Assembly: GCA_947176285.1 (NCBI GenBank)
Contig: CAMWQF010000011.1
Coordinates: forward strand, 1-23,417
Origin: an uncultured Porphyromonadaceae bacterium
GTDB lineage: Bacteria; Bacteroidota; Bacteroidia; Bacteroidales; Muribaculaceae
Length of the DNA stretch: 23,417 bases
Direction: 5' to 3'
Of the stretch, positions 13,856-23,387 are shown in pieces. Below the pieces are notes generated by a model. That model had not been told where the DNA came from. It saw only the letters and a list, made by a program, of their open reading frames with translations, and made no database searches. Numbering within the stretch: the stretch's first letter is position 1; each line of letters starts with the position of its first letter. Made by a program: the position numbers and the translations under genes.

Positions 13856-15100
13856 ATGGCTAAAGTAAAACCATTTAAGGGCGTGCGCCCTCCGAAGCAT
13901 CTTGTGGAGCAAGTGGCATCCCGCCCTTACGACGTGTTAAATTCTGAAGAAGCCCGCAAGGAGGCAGAAGGAAATGAAAAATCGCTCTACCACATCATAA
14001 AACCGGAAATAGATTTTGCTCCCGGATTTGATGAGCATCATCCTGATGTATACGACAAGGCTGTGGAGAACTTCCTCAATTTCCAAGAAAAAGGATGGCT
14101 TGTGCAGGATGAGAAAGAGAACTATTACATCTATGCTCAGACGATGGATGGTCGCACTCAGTATGGTTTCGTTGTCGGCGCATGGGTCGACGACTATATG
14201 AACGGCCGCATTAAAAAGCATGAACTTACTCGCCGGGATAAAGAGGAAGACCGCATGATGCATGTGCGTTGCAACAATGCCAACATCGAACCGGTATTCT
14301 TCGCATTCCCTGATAATGAAGTGCTTGAAGGAATAATCAAAGATGTCATAAAAAAAGAACCGGAATACGATTTCGTGGCTCCTGATGGTTTCGGGCACAC
14401 TTTCTGGGTAATTGAAGATGATGCTACAATTGCCACAATCACAGAGGAATTTGAAAAAATCCCTAACCTTTACATTGCCGACGGCCATCACAGAAGCGCT
14501 GCTGCGGCTCTTGTTGGAAATGAGAAAGCGAAAAATAATCCGGACCATAAGGGAGATGAGGAATATAATTATTTCATGGCGGTGGCTTTCCCTGCTTCGC
14601 ATTTGCGTATCATTGATTACAATAGAGTGGTAAAAGATCTCAATGGACTTTCAGAAGAAGAGTTCTTGGCTAAAATAGCAGAGAATTTCATAGTGGAAGA
14701 TAAGGGAGAATCGACTTATCATCCGGATCGCCTTCATAATTTCGCTCTATACGTTGGCGGGAAATGGTATTCACTCACTGCCAAGGAGGGCACTTACGAT
14801 GACAATGATCCTATCGGAGTGCTCGATGTGACGGTGTCTTCAAATCTCATTCTCAGGGATATTCTTGGCATCAACGACTTGCGGAGCGACAAGAGGATAG
14901 ACTTTGTCGGAGGAATCAGAGGACTTGAGGAGTTGAAACGTCGTGTAGACAGCGGGGAGATGAAGATGGCTCTTGCCCTTTATCCTGTGACTATGGATCA
15001 GTTGATAGCAATTGCCGACAGCGACAATATCATGCCTCCCAAGACTACATGGTTTGAGCCTAAACTCCGTTCCGGACTCGTGATCCATAAACTTGACTGA
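13856..15100 (+). CDS. DUF1015 family protein, SerK (free-serine kinase)-like
   Basis: A protein of 414 residues with the DUF1015 hallmarks: ASRPYDVL near 21-28, RIKKHELTRRDKEEDR at 118-133 and IADGHHRSAAA at 207-217. The family includes SerK of Thermococcus kodakarensis, which phosphorylates free L-serine, and is related in fold to ParB and sulfiredoxin; the GHHR motif is the shared nucleotide-binding element. In many Bacteroides genomes a DUF1015 gene sits beside serC and serA. Here it follows a Fur-family regulator by 24 nt, and no serine synthesis gene is within the window. The family assignment is firm; serine kinase activity is inferred. Confidence 0.88.
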   Translation: MAKVKPFKGVRPPKHLVEQVASRPYDVLNSEEARKEAEGNEKSLYHIIKPEIDFAPGFDEHHPDVYDKAVENFLNFQEKGWLVQDEKENYYIYAQTMDGRTQYGFVVGAWVDDYMNGRIKKHELTRRDKEEDRMMHVRCNNANIEPVFFAFPDNEVLEGIIKDVIKKEPEYDFVAPDGFGHTFWVIEDDATIATITEEFEKIPNLYIADGHHRSAAAALVGNEKAKNNPDHKGDEEYNYFMAVAFPASHLRIIDYNRVVKDLNGLSEEEFLAKIAENFIVEDKGESTYHPDRLHNFALYVGGKWYSLTAKEGTYDDNDPIGVLDVTVSSNLILRDILGINDLRSDKRIDFVGGIRGLEELKRRVDSGEMKMALALYPVTMDQLIAIADSDNIMPPKTTWFEPKLRSGLVIHKLD

Positions 15101-15124
15101 CGTTTTATGTTAAATGCATAATAC

Positions 15125-15159
15125 AATAAATGCCTCGGATTTGTTCCGGGGCATTTATT
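15125..15159. terminator. Hairpin between convergent genes, probably bidirectional
   Basis: Arms 15125-15139 and 15145-15159 pair over 15 bp, with one T-G wobble, around the loop TTTGT. The hairpin sits between the DUF1015 gene (+) and malQ (-), with T-rich sequence on the right for the plus direction. Confidence 0.75.
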
Positions 15160-15190
15160 ATATCATACTTTTTGTTTTGATGATGATGCA

Positions 15191-17866
15191 TTATCGTGAG
15201 GCTTCCTCAATCCAGGCTGCAAGTCCGGAGTTGAAACTGTCGGCTGCCAGAAGTGTCTCAATCGGAAGATGCATTCTATAACGCCAATAGTGCTGGGAGT
15301 TGGCAGGTATATTGATCAATTCATCATGCGGATTATCGCGACGCAATGTCGCATCTGTGCTGAGCCAGTCTTGAAGCGGTAGGATGCAAAGCATTGATGG
15401 CGACTTCAGATGAAGATCGATTATCTTGCTGCAAATCCAAGGCTCGGCATAGAAAGGTGCTTGTCCAGGTTCCTTCAGCACATAGTTGAAAAATCTTTGT
15501 GTGGCTGAAGGATCTTGCTCCCACCATGCACGGATTCCGTCCATGTCATGAGTTGAAGTGGTGCAGACGCTATAATAAGGATAGTTCCATGTCTCACCAA
15601 ACTCTACTTTTGGATCTTTCGGCATTCTCTGAATCTCAAGAGAAAGAATCTGAAGCCTGTGCATCACTTCCGGCACACAGTCAGGAATCATTCCAAGGTC
15701 TTCAGCACATGTCAGCATGCCTGTGGAGTCGAGAAGTGGAGGAAGTTTCCACATTGCCTTGCCATACCAGAAATCATTCATCCGATGATAGAAGAAGTCA
15801 TTGTAAAGACGATTGAAACACCAGCGTTCGTAATCTGTCAAAGCCCTAAACTGATAGGTGAATTGAGCAGAGATGCGTGGATGATAATGACCTTTCTGAT
15901 ATGGATCTTCAATGAAGAGCACATCATCGATAAGCCCCATCAGGGCGTCTTTTAAACGCTTGTTTTTGTCATCCGGAGCAAGACGTGAGAAATAATTCTC
16001 CACCTTGCGTTGGTTGTCGACAAATTCCTTGAGCCTATATTGTCCGGCATTGATCTCTTCCAGATATTCATGCTTTGCTTCCTCAGTATATTCACCGAAG
16101 AAGTCACCGAGCATCCATTCCATAATGTATGGTTTGGCTTGAATTTCAGGGTTGATCCAGAAGTCGTAGTTCCGTTTCAGTTCCTCGGGGGAGTAAGGAA
16201 GCGCAGGGTTGAAATATCCAAGCAGACCATGAACTGCAGTCATTGGAATTTGCCATATGCGGAAGAAGCCAAGTATATGGTCGATGCGGTAGGCATCGAA
16301 ATATTCAGCCATCTTCTGGAACCGTTGTTTCCACCATTTGAAACCATCCTTAGCCATCTCATCCCAATTATAGGTTGGGAAGCCCCAGTTTTGCCCCAGG
16401 ATAGAGAAGTCGTCGGGAGGAGCGCCTGCCTGACAATCCATGTTGAAAAGTCGAGGATCCTTCCACGCATCTACGCTCTGGCGACCTATGCCGATAGGAA
16501 TATCACCTTTAAGCACGATGCCATGCTGATGGGCATAGTCGCGCACCTCGCGGAGTTGGCGGTCGAGATGGTATTGTACATAATAATAGTAGAGGATATC
16601 GTTTTGATGGTCTGCAATGAATTTTTCTACTTTCTTTTCATCATAGATGGCATATTCTCCCCACTGTGAATTGTCAGCGGTGTGGAATAGGTCGCGAAGC
16701 ACCGACCATGCAGCATATGAACGCAACCAATACTCATTTTTCTCAACGAAATCCTTATATTCTTGAGTCTTGCGGACAGATGCTCCTTGCTCAGCATAAA
16801 TCTCGTGAAGATAACTGTTCTTCAGATTGTTGACTGCCTCATAATCAATCTGAGGAAGTTGGTTAAGTTTAGCAATCTCGGCTGTGTAATGGTCACGACG
16901 TTCCTTGTCCTTGATGGCTCCTACGGCTTTCAGACGAATATACATCGGGTGCAGTGCAAAAGTGGAATTTGCGCTATAAGGATAAGAATCGGTCCAAGTC
17001 CCGGTCTTGATGGTGTCGTTGATAGGGAGAACTTGTAAAATCTTCTGGCCGGTTTTCACACACCAGTCTACCATCTTCTTGATATCATAGAAGTCACCAA
17101 CTCCGGCATCTTCGTTAGATCGGATTGAGAAAACCGGAATAGCTGTGCCTGCGCCTTTCCAAGACTTACGAGGATTTTCGAAGCGCATCCCATCAAACAC
17201 AAGAAGCAAATTTTTATCTTTAGGATAGAAGTCGAGACGCCTATTGTCTCTTGCCTCCCAATCCTTTACTTTTCTTGTGCTCTTATCAAGGATTACGAAT
17301 TTATATTCAAAAGGCAACTTGACATCTTTCATATCGACAGCCACTTCCCAAACAGGATAATGAGCATCGTTGAAAGTCAAGGCTTTTTCCGGGTTCCAAC
17401 CACCAAGGCAGCGGGGTTCGCCACAAATGGCAAGCACTTCATCGGGCTTCACCATTGGAGCCACAACCTTGAAAAGCGTGGTCCCGGCTTTTGGCGAAAG
17501 CGGTTGGTCGCGGAATGTGCGGTTGAGCATGCCGTCAACAAAAGCCGAAGAATAGTATGGCTTGTCGTTGGGTACATCCTGCCAGAACGAGTGGATATCA
17601 TAGATTGATATGCCTTTGGCAGCAACAAATTTATGAGGCTTGCCCCATTCTTCGCGCCAGTGGTTTTCAGCCTTCACGATGAAGCGATAACTAAAGGATT
17701 CTACCGAAGCGGGAACATCGACAGCAATTGTCCATAGGTCAGGGGCTGTCATTTCTAGCATCGGAGCCTTCTGTGGGTCATCGCCCCCCAATTGAGGGAT
17801 GGATCCACAGATGTAGATCGCTTCACCCCATTGGGTGTGATAATCGATATGAATCTTAATTTTCAT
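15191..17866 (-). CDS. malQ: 4-alpha-glucanotransferase (GH77) with two N-terminal CBM20 domains
   Basis: A protein of 891 residues, much longer than the usual 500-700 of simple MalQ because two starch-binding CBM20 domains come first (about 1-100 and 127-232). The GH77 domain contains AYRIDH with the nucleophile Asp529, CAEDLG with the acid/base Glu722 and STHD with Asp774. This layout is that of plant DPE2 and its bacterial relatives, which move glucosyl units from maltose to larger glucans. A role in cytoplasmic maltose and glycogen/starch metabolism is expected; there is no signal peptide. It begins 38 nt after the nrdJ stop with no promoter visible between, so read-through from nrdJ is likely. 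A convergent terminator follows. Confidence 0.95.
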   Translation of the reverse strand: MKIKIHIDYHTQWGEAIYICGSIPQLGGDDPQKAPMLEMTAPDLWTIAVDVPASVESFSYRFIVKAENHWREEWGKPHKFVAAKGISIYDIHSFWQDVPNDKPYYSSAFVDGMLNRTFRDQPLSPKAGTTLFKVVAPMVKPDEVLAICGEPRCLGGWNPEKALTFNDAHYPVWEVAVDMKDVKLPFEYKFVILDKSTRKVKDWEARDNRRLDFYPKDKNLLLVFDGMRFENPRKSWKGAGTAIPVFSIRSNEDAGVGDFYDIKKMVDWCVKTGQKILQVLPINDTIKTGTWTDSYPYSANSTFALHPMYIRLKAVGAIKDKERRDHYTAEIAKLNQLPQIDYEAVNNLKNSYLHEIYAEQGASVRKTQEYKDFVEKNEYWLRSYAAWSVLRDLFHTADNSQWGEYAIYDEKKVEKFIADHQNDILYYYYVQYHLDRQLREVRDYAHQHGIVLKGDIPIGIGRQSVDAWKDPRLFNMDCQAGAPPDDFSILGQNWGFPTYNWDEMAKDGFKWWKQRFQKMAEYFDAYRIDHILGFFRIWQIPMTAVHGLLGYFNPALPYSPEELKRNYDFWINPEIQAKPYIMEWMLGDFFGEYTEEAKHEYLEEINAGQYRLKEFVDNQRKVENYFSRLAPDDKNKRLKDALMGLIDDVLFIEDPYQKGHYHPRISAQFTYQFRALTDYERWCFNRLYNDFFYHRMNDFWYGKAMWKLPPLLDSTGMLTCAEDLGMIPDCVPEVMHRLQILSLEIQRMPKDPKVEFGETWNYPYYSVCTTSTHDMDGIRAWWEQDPSATQRFFNYVLKEPGQAPFYAEPWICSKIIDLHLKSPSMLCILPLQDWLSTDATLRRDNPHDELINIPANSQHYWRYRMHLPIETLLAADSFNSGLAAWIEEASR

Positions 17867-17904
17867 AGGTTCAAGTTTTTCAGGTTTTCTGCTTTTCGGT
17901 TAAC

Positions 17905-20445
17905 TTATCCGCAGCGGGAATTGCCGCATGTGGTGCATATAAGGCACCCTTCTTGATAAACAAGTGTTTCGGCTCCACAGTTCGGACATTTTCCGCTTCC
18001 AATCGTGCCGTTGGGTATATATTTCTTCAAAGCACGCTCCACACCGTTTTTCCAAGTGTTTATGCTATTAGAGTCAAGTTCCAGTCCCTGAACGAGTTTG
18101 ATGACCTGATCGATTGGCATTCCATAACGGAGAACGCCTGAAATTAATTTTGCATAATTCCAGAATTCAGGCTTAAATTTCTCACTCAGACCTTCGATGG
18201 TGGTCTTATAGCCACGCTTGTTGATAAACTGGAAGTCATAACGTTTGCGACCATCAGGAAGAGTTTCTTTTATTATCTTTCCATGATTGATGCTCTTTGG
18301 GCAGAAGATTCCATCCTCATCATCAGCGAGACCCGTGAAAATTTCATAAGGTTTCCCGTCAACGAGACCTACAAAGGCAATCCATTTTTCCTTATTGTTT
18401 TGGAAACGAACTACGTCTGCCTCAAGTTCTTTAGGACGTTTTGCCACGTGGTCGGGAGTGTGAATAAGAAGAGGTTTCGATTCCTCTTTCTTCTTTACTG
18501 CTTCAAGCACATTATTGCGTGATCCATCGCGGTAGACAGTGCATCCCTTGCATCCTGCTTTCCAGGCTTGCATATAGAGGTCGCCTACAAGTTCTTCTGT
18601 GACATCGGAAGGAAGATTGATGGTCACTGAGATAGAATGGTCTACCCATTTCTGGACAGCCCCTTGCATGCGCACTTTCTCCATCCAGTCGATATCGTTG
18701 GATGTTGCCTTATAATATGGAGATTTCTTCACGAGTTCGTCGACTTCTTCCTGACTCATGTTCTTTTCAGGCTCCATGCCATTTATTTTCATCCATTCTA
18801 TGAATTTAGGATGATATACAAGGAATTCCTCGTATGCTTCCCCCACTTCGTCAATAAAATCGACTGTTACGTTTTCGTCTCCGGGCACAATCTTGCGCCT
18901 TCTTTTGTAGACGGGGAGGAACACCGGCTCGAGTCCGGAAGTGGTACGAGTCATGAGCGACGTTGTGCCTGTCGGCGCTATGGTGAGGCATGCGATATTT
19001 CGGCGTCCATGTTTCACCATTCTCTCATAAAGTTCAGGATCGGCTTCTTTCAGACGAAGGATAAACGGATTGTTTTTTTCTCGCTCAGCGTCATATATTT
19101 CGAATGCTCCGCGTTCTTCAGCAGCGGTCACTGAGGCTGAATAGTAAGCGAGTGCGAGTTGCTTATGCACTTCAGTAGAAAATGCTGTTGCTTCAGGAGT
19201 TCCATAGCGAAGGCCGAGAGCAGCGAGCATGTCTCCTTCACCTGTAGTGCCACATCCTGTGCGTCGTCCGAGAAGTGTTTTGTCGCGGATCTTCTCCCAA
19301 AGGTGAAGTTCAGTCGATTTGACTTCTTCGGTTTCCGGATCTTCCTTGATCTTTGCGATGATTTGCTCAATCTTCTCCATCTCAAGGTCAATTATATCGT
19401 CCATAATACGCTGAGCCTTGCCAACATGCTTTTTGAAGAGTTCAAAATCAAAGGAGGCTTGTGGAGTGAACGGGTTCTTCACATAACTATATAAATTGAT
19501 TGCTGTGAGTCGGCAACTATCGTAAGGACATAGAGGAATTTCTCCACAAGGATTAGTGGAAATTGTTTCAAATCCGAGATCATCGTAGCAGTCAGGAACA
19601 CTTTCCTTTATGATCGTGTCCCAGAAAAGGACACCGGGTTCAGCGCTCTTCCATGCATTGTGGACTATTTTTTTCCAAAGAGCGGCGGCATCGATCTCGC
19701 TAGTCACTGAAGGATCATCAGATTTTATAGGGAATTTCTGAACATAAGGAGTTCCGGATTCGGCACATAGCATGAAAGTGTCGTCGATTCTGACCGAAAC
19801 ATTAGCACCTGTCACTTTCCCTTGCTCCATCTTTGCATCGATGAAAGCCTCAGCATCAGGATGCTTGATGCTGACTGTGAGCATAAGTGCTCCACGTCTA
19901 CCATCCTGTGCCACCTCTCTTGTGGAGTTGCTGTAGCGTTCCATGAATGGAACTAATCCGGTAGAGGTAATGGCAGAGTTCTTTACAGGAGTGCCTTTGG
20001 GGCGGAGATGGCTCAAATCGTGTCCGACTCCTCCTCGGCGTTTCATGAGCTGGACTTGCTCTTCATCTTCGCGGATGATGCCGCCATATGAATCGGGATG
20101 ACCGTCAAGCCCGATCACGAAGCAGTTAGAAAGAGAACCCACTTGAAAGTCGTTGCCTATTCCTGCCATAGGGCTTCCTTGCGGCACAATATAACGGAAG
20201 TCTTTAATCAGGTCGTAGACCTCCTCCTCGCTCATGGGGTTAGGGTATTTCTTTTCGATGCGCGCTATTTCGGAAGCTATGCGATGGTGCATATCGTCGG
20301 GAGTGCGCTCGTAAAGATGTCCGAAAGAGTCTTTCAAGGCATATTTGCTTGCCCATACGCGTGCGGCAAGTTCATCACCGTTGAAATATTCCAGGGCACC
20401 ATTGTATGCCTCATCTCCGGTGTATTGTTTTGTGTGGTCAGACAT
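17905..20445 (-). CDS. nrdJ: Adenosylcobalamin-dependent (class II) ribonucleoside-diphosphate reductase
   Basis: This enzyme makes deoxyribonucleotides with or without oxygen, using coenzyme B12 to form a thiyl radical. From the ATG at 20445 it has 846 residues. The key residues are Cys108 (SNCFVIG) and Cys311 (DSC), the redox pair, with the thiyl Cys300, Asn298 and Glu302 in NPCGEIPL. A later APTGTTS motif completes the substrate site. The C-terminus carries two CxxC pairs (CPNC and CTTC), a zinc ribbon. An in-frame ATG at 20511 would add 22 residues not typical of the family; it lies beyond a weak -7-like box (GAACTTTG at 20482-20489, minus strand), so 20445 is preferred. No cobalamin riboswitch is visible in the 169-nt gap to mutL. 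Confidence 0.94.
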   Translation of the reverse strand: MSDHTKQYTGDEAYNGALEYFNGDELAARVWASKYALKDSFGHLYERTPDDMHHRIASEIARIEKKYPNPMSEEEVYDLIKDFRYIVPQGSPMAGIGNDFQVGSLSNCFVIGLDGHPDSYGGIIREDEEQVQLMKRRGGVGHDLSHLRPKGTPVKNSAITSTGLVPFMERYSNSTREVAQDGRRGALMLTVSIKHPDAEAFIDAKMEQGKVTGANVSVRIDDTFMLCAESGTPYVQKFPIKSDDPSVTSEIDAAALWKKIVHNAWKSAEPGVLFWDTIIKESVPDCYDDLGFETISTNPCGEIPLCPYDSCRLTAINLYSYVKNPFTPQASFDFELFKKHVGKAQRIMDDIIDLEMEKIEQIIAKIKEDPETEEVKSTELHLWEKIRDKTLLGRRTGCGTTGEGDMLAALGLRYGTPEATAFSTEVHKQLALAYYSASVTAAEERGAFEIYDAEREKNNPFILRLKEADPELYERMVKHGRRNIACLTIAPTGTTSLMTRTTSGLEPVFLPVYKRRRKIVPGDENVTVDFIDEVGEAYEEFLVYHPKFIEWMKINGMEPEKNMSQEEVDELVKKSPYYKATSNDIDWMEKVRMQGAVQKWVDHSISVTINLPSDVTEELVGDLYMQAWKAGCKGCTVYRDGSRNNVLEAVKKKEESKPLLIHTPDHVAKRPKELEADVVRFQNNKEKWIAFVGLVDGKPYEIFTGLADDEDGIFCPKSINHGKIIKETLPDGRKRYDFQFINKRGYKTTIEGLSEKFKPEFWNYAKLISGVLRYGMPIDQVIKLVQGLELDSNSINTWKNGVERALKKYIPNGTIGSGKCPNCGAETLVYQEGCLICTTCGNSRCG

Positions 20446-20614
20446 TTTGTATAAGCTGTATTGAAGTTTGAATTTATGATGCAAAGTTCGTAAAAATTTC
20501 CCAGAAAACATAGATGTTTTCCGGCATGATTTATGAAAAGTTTTTTAAAATATAAAGTCAAATTATTGAGGGATAGTGAAATATAAAATTTGTTTACATC
20601 GAAAAATTTCTTTT

Positions 20615-22504
20615 TTATCCGAGTATTGATTTTAGTCGGTCTTCATCAAGCATAGTGAATATAAGTTTTCCTGATGGAGTCAATGATGGATCGGGCAGAG
20701 AAAGGAGTTGCCCCACAAGATTTTCCATTTCAGTAGATGACAATTTTCTGCCTCTCACAATAGCAGCGCTTCTTGCCATCACAAGAGCCATGCGCTCCAT
20801 TATATCATCTACCGGATTAGGATTTGTGCCATATGTCTCAGATTCTTCTCTGACAGATTCCAGTATTCTCAACACAATCTCGCGGGCGTCAGACTGGCTG
20901 ATCATGGTTGGAACAGCAGCGATGCTCCATTTATTCTCTTCTTCATATTCTAAGGAGAATCCAATGGCGGTAAGTTCCGTTTGCACTCTGGCGAGGGCAT
21001 CTTGCTGTTCCGGTTCAAGTATAATTGTCTCCGGAAACAAGACGCGTTGGCTTGTCACCTCCATTCGTCTTACGTTTCGAAGGCAATCTTCGAAAAGAAT
21101 CTTGAGGTGGGCTCGATGCTGATCGATAATCATTATCCCGCTGCGTGAACCTGTGATGATGTATTTGTCGGCATATTGAAAACATTCTTTGCCCGGAGGC
21201 ATGGGATTGTCTTCAATAGACGGCAAAACTCCCTCGATAGGAATTCTTTCTCTTGCATCTTCTTCCTGCCGATTCATGAATCGATCATAAAGGGTATCCC
21301 AGTTGCGCACATTGCTTCTCCCTTCATTATGTTTATAGGAGTTAGGGCTGTTGTAGGAAGGAGAAGATGAGATGCCTGGGTTTTGAGAGAAATCTGAGTA
21401 GCCGCCAATGGCGAATGGGTTATAATCAGATGGCACTTTTATATTAGGATCTTCCGGAATTCCTTCCCCGATAGGTTGGACAGGAACGAGATCTGTATCA
21501 AAGTCAATTTGCGGTGTAGCTGCAAATTTTCCTAAGGCAGCCTTTACACTCGCCCCCAAGATGCTTAGAATCTCTTTTTCCCTCTCAAGTTTCACTTCAT
21601 TCTTGCTGGGATGGATGTTGATGTCTATTTCCGAAGGGTCTACTTGAATCTTTATGAAATAGCAAGGTTGAGTGTCGGTGGCAATAAGATTTTCAAAGCA
21701 TCCGGTGATTACTTTATGCATCTTCAGGTGATTGATATGGCGTCCATTTGCGATGAGATGCCATAGCGCATTACGTCGGCGCGCGAATTCCGGGCGCGAT
21801 ACATATCCATGAATCTTTACGAGGTCGGTGTCAACATCAATAGGAATCAACTGCATGTTAAGGTTGTTTTTCCAAAGGTCGTTGATTCGTTGAAGCATAG
21901 TACCCGGGCGCAGGTCGATGACCCTTGATCCCGTATCGATGCTAATGCGAAGATTATTGTTGACAAGAGCCATTCGCTCAAATTCTCTCATTATATGCCC
22001 CAATTCACCGGCATCAGACTTGAGGAATTTTCTTCGGGCAGGGATATTATAGAAGAGATTTCTGATACTGATGACAGTGCCTTTTTCACACATGCATGGT
22101 TCCTGACTCTCTACTTGCGAGCCGTTGATGATGATCTTGGTTCCCATTTGGGAGTCTTCCGTCCGTGTACGGAGTTCTACTTGTGAAATGGCACATATAG
22201 AGGGAAGGGCTTCACCACGAAACCCCATGGTCTTAAGCGAAAAAAGGTCTTCTGCATTTTTGATTTTGGAAGTAGCATGGCGTTCAAACGCCATTCGGGC
22301 ATCTGTCTCAGACATACCTTTCCCATTGTCGACAACCTGAATCAGAGTCTTTCCGGCATCCTTGATATATATTTTTATATCGGTGGCGCCGGCATCGGCA
22401 GCATTCTCGACAAGTTCCTTGATCACCGATGCCGGACGCTGTATCACTTCTCCGGCGGCAATCTGATTGGCTACAGAGTCAGGTAAAAGTCTTATAACGT
22501 CCAT
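20615..22504 (-). CDS. mutL: DNA mismatch repair protein MutL
   Basis: MutL links mismatch recognition by MutS to strand removal. The N-terminal GHKL ATPase is complete: ELVENAADAGA (31-40), VDNGKGM (58-64) and GFRGEAL (94-100). A Ser/Asn/Pro-rich linker at about 365-420 leads to the C-terminal dimerisation domain with IIDQHRAHLKILFE and a final ARSAAI region. The nicking-endonuclease motifs are degenerate: the DQHA-x2-E-x4-E pattern has become DQHRAHLKILFE, and CPHGRP has become TPSGKL. The gene lies 10 nt after the OstA-like gene. The 169 nt to nrdJ hold no clear terminator. Confidence 0.95.
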   Translation of the reverse strand: MDVIRLLPDSVANQIAAGEVIQRPASVIKELVENAADAGATDIKIYIKDAGKTLIQVVDNGKGMSETDARMAFERHATSKIKNAEDLFSLKTMGFRGEALPSICAISQVELRTRTEDSQMGTKIIINGSQVESQEPCMCEKGTVISIRNLFYNIPARRKFLKSDAGELGHIMREFERMALVNNNLRISIDTGSRVIDLRPGTMLQRINDLWKNNLNMQLIPIDVDTDLVKIHGYVSRPEFARRRNALWHLIANGRHINHLKMHKVITGCFENLIATDTQPCYFIKIQVDPSEIDINIHPSKNEVKLEREKEILSILGASVKAALGKFAATPQIDFDTDLVPVQPIGEGIPEDPNIKVPSDYNPFAIGGYSDFSQNPGISSSPSYNSPNSYKHNEGRSNVRNWDTLYDRFMNRQEEDARERIPIEGVLPSIEDNPMPPGKECFQYADKYIITGSRSGIMIIDQHRAHLKILFEDCLRNVRRMEVTSQRVLFPETIILEPEQQDALARVQTELTAIGFSLEYEEENKWSIAAVPTMISQSDAREIVLRILESVREESETYGTNPNPVDDIMERMALVMARSAAIVRGRKLSSTEMENLVGQLLSLPDPSLTPSGKLIFTMLDEDRLKSILG

Positions 22505-22514
22505 TTCTTGCTAA

Positions 22515-23387
22515 TCAATTATTAAAATACATATCCAGTTCTTCCGGAACTTCACCAAGTTCATCATCCCAACGCAGCACGCCGTCGATCATCACCCGCT
22601 TGGGGCGGATGGCTTCGAGCCAACGGAATCCGGGGAGATATTTTTGGGCTTTTTTCACGAGAAAAAGGGGAGTGGTGTTACCCGTCACTTCGGGCCACAT
22701 CTTAATCTTTTCCATCTGTTGATTCTTCATGTCGACCGTCATATAGCTGCTTTCGGCATCTACAAGTTTATTGAATGAAGAATCATTTTCCATCGGCAGC
22801 ATTATCACCTGAACATTGCCGTCAACGTATAGGCGTTTGAGATAACTGTCTTCAAACCAAGCCTCCATTATTTTTCCGGATAACTGATTATAGAAATCTT
22901 CGTCAACGTATTCAGCCATGAATCCTGTCTTAGGCAGGAGGGCATGGTCAGCGGTGGAGTCGTTGAAATGAACTATTATCTCTTCACCATTGACTTGGCG
23001 CTCGCCACTCCATACTACGGGTTTCCTTTTCATGAATAGCAAAGAGTCATTTTCGTAGAATTCTAGGGTGTCTGCAACTCCTTGGATATCTTGATTGAAA
23101 AAACGAGCCCTTGGATAAGCTTTGGCAACATGATAGTCACGAATTTCTGTGATTATCATTTCCTCCTTTTCTTCTTCTATTGACTGATTGGAGTTATCGG
23201 ATTGCTCGGATTGCTCGGATTTATCGGATTGCTCTGATTGCTCTGATTGCTCTAATTGCTCGGATTGCTCGGATTCGTCGGATTGCTCGGAGTTATCGGA
23301 TTGCTCGGATTGCTCGGAGTTATCGGATTGCTCCGATTGTTCCGAATGCTCGGTATGAGAGTAATGATCGTAGAAGAAAGATAGCAT
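22515..23387 (-). CDS. OstA-like protein, C-terminal half only, with a Ser-Glu-Gln repeat N-terminus
   Basis: Residues from about 78 to 290 resemble the C-terminal half of the Bacteroidetes OstA-like (LptA-related) protein thought to act in lipopolysaccharide export. They include DIQGVADTLEFYENDS, GEEIIVHFNDST, YNQLSGKIMEA and a final LPGFRWLEAIRP. The family is usually about twice as long, with a signal peptide and LptA-type repeats first; none is present. Instead residues 12-68 are SEQ/SDN repeats from an 18-unit nonamer minisatellite. A TAA lies in frame 18 nt before the ATG, and all three minus frames have stops within 23388-23417, so no longer reading frame can enter from the right. The gene may be split, or may start at the internal ATG at 23159 (214 aa), which has AAGGAGG just before it. 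It lies directly upstream of mutL, a common order in Bacteroidales. Confidence 0.6.
   Translation of the reverse strand: MLSFFYDHYSHTEHSEQSEQSDNSEQSEQSDNSEQSDESEQSEQLEQSEQSEQSDKSEQSEQSDNSNQSIEEEKEEMIITEIRDYHVAKAYPRARFFNQDIQGVADTLEFYENDSLLFMKRKPVVWSGERQVNGEEIIVHFNDSTADHALLPKTGFMAEYVDEDFYNQLSGKIMEAWFEDSYLKRLYVDGNVQVIMLPMENDSSFNKLVDAESSYMTVDMKNQQMEKIKMWPEVTGNTTPLFLVKKAQKYLPGFRWLEAIRPKRVMIDGVLRWDDELGEVPEELDMYFNN
23191..23352. repeat. Nonamer minisatellite, 18 tandem units
   Basis: Eighteen 9-bp units run without interruption on the plus strand. The consensus is GATTGCTCG, with variants such as GAGTTATCG at units 1, 12 and 15. Because the unit is 9 bp, changes in copy number keep the reading frame. 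On the minus strand the units encode SEQ, SDN, SDK or SDE triplets. Confidence 0.9.

Noticed and set aside
20446..20614. Cobalamin riboswitch upstream of the B12-dependent reductase
   Set aside because: The region is AT-rich and only 169 nt long, and I see no B12-box or multi-stem structure.
23191..23352. CRISPR array
   Set aside because: Units are 9 bp, contiguous and without unique spacers, so this is a minisatellite.
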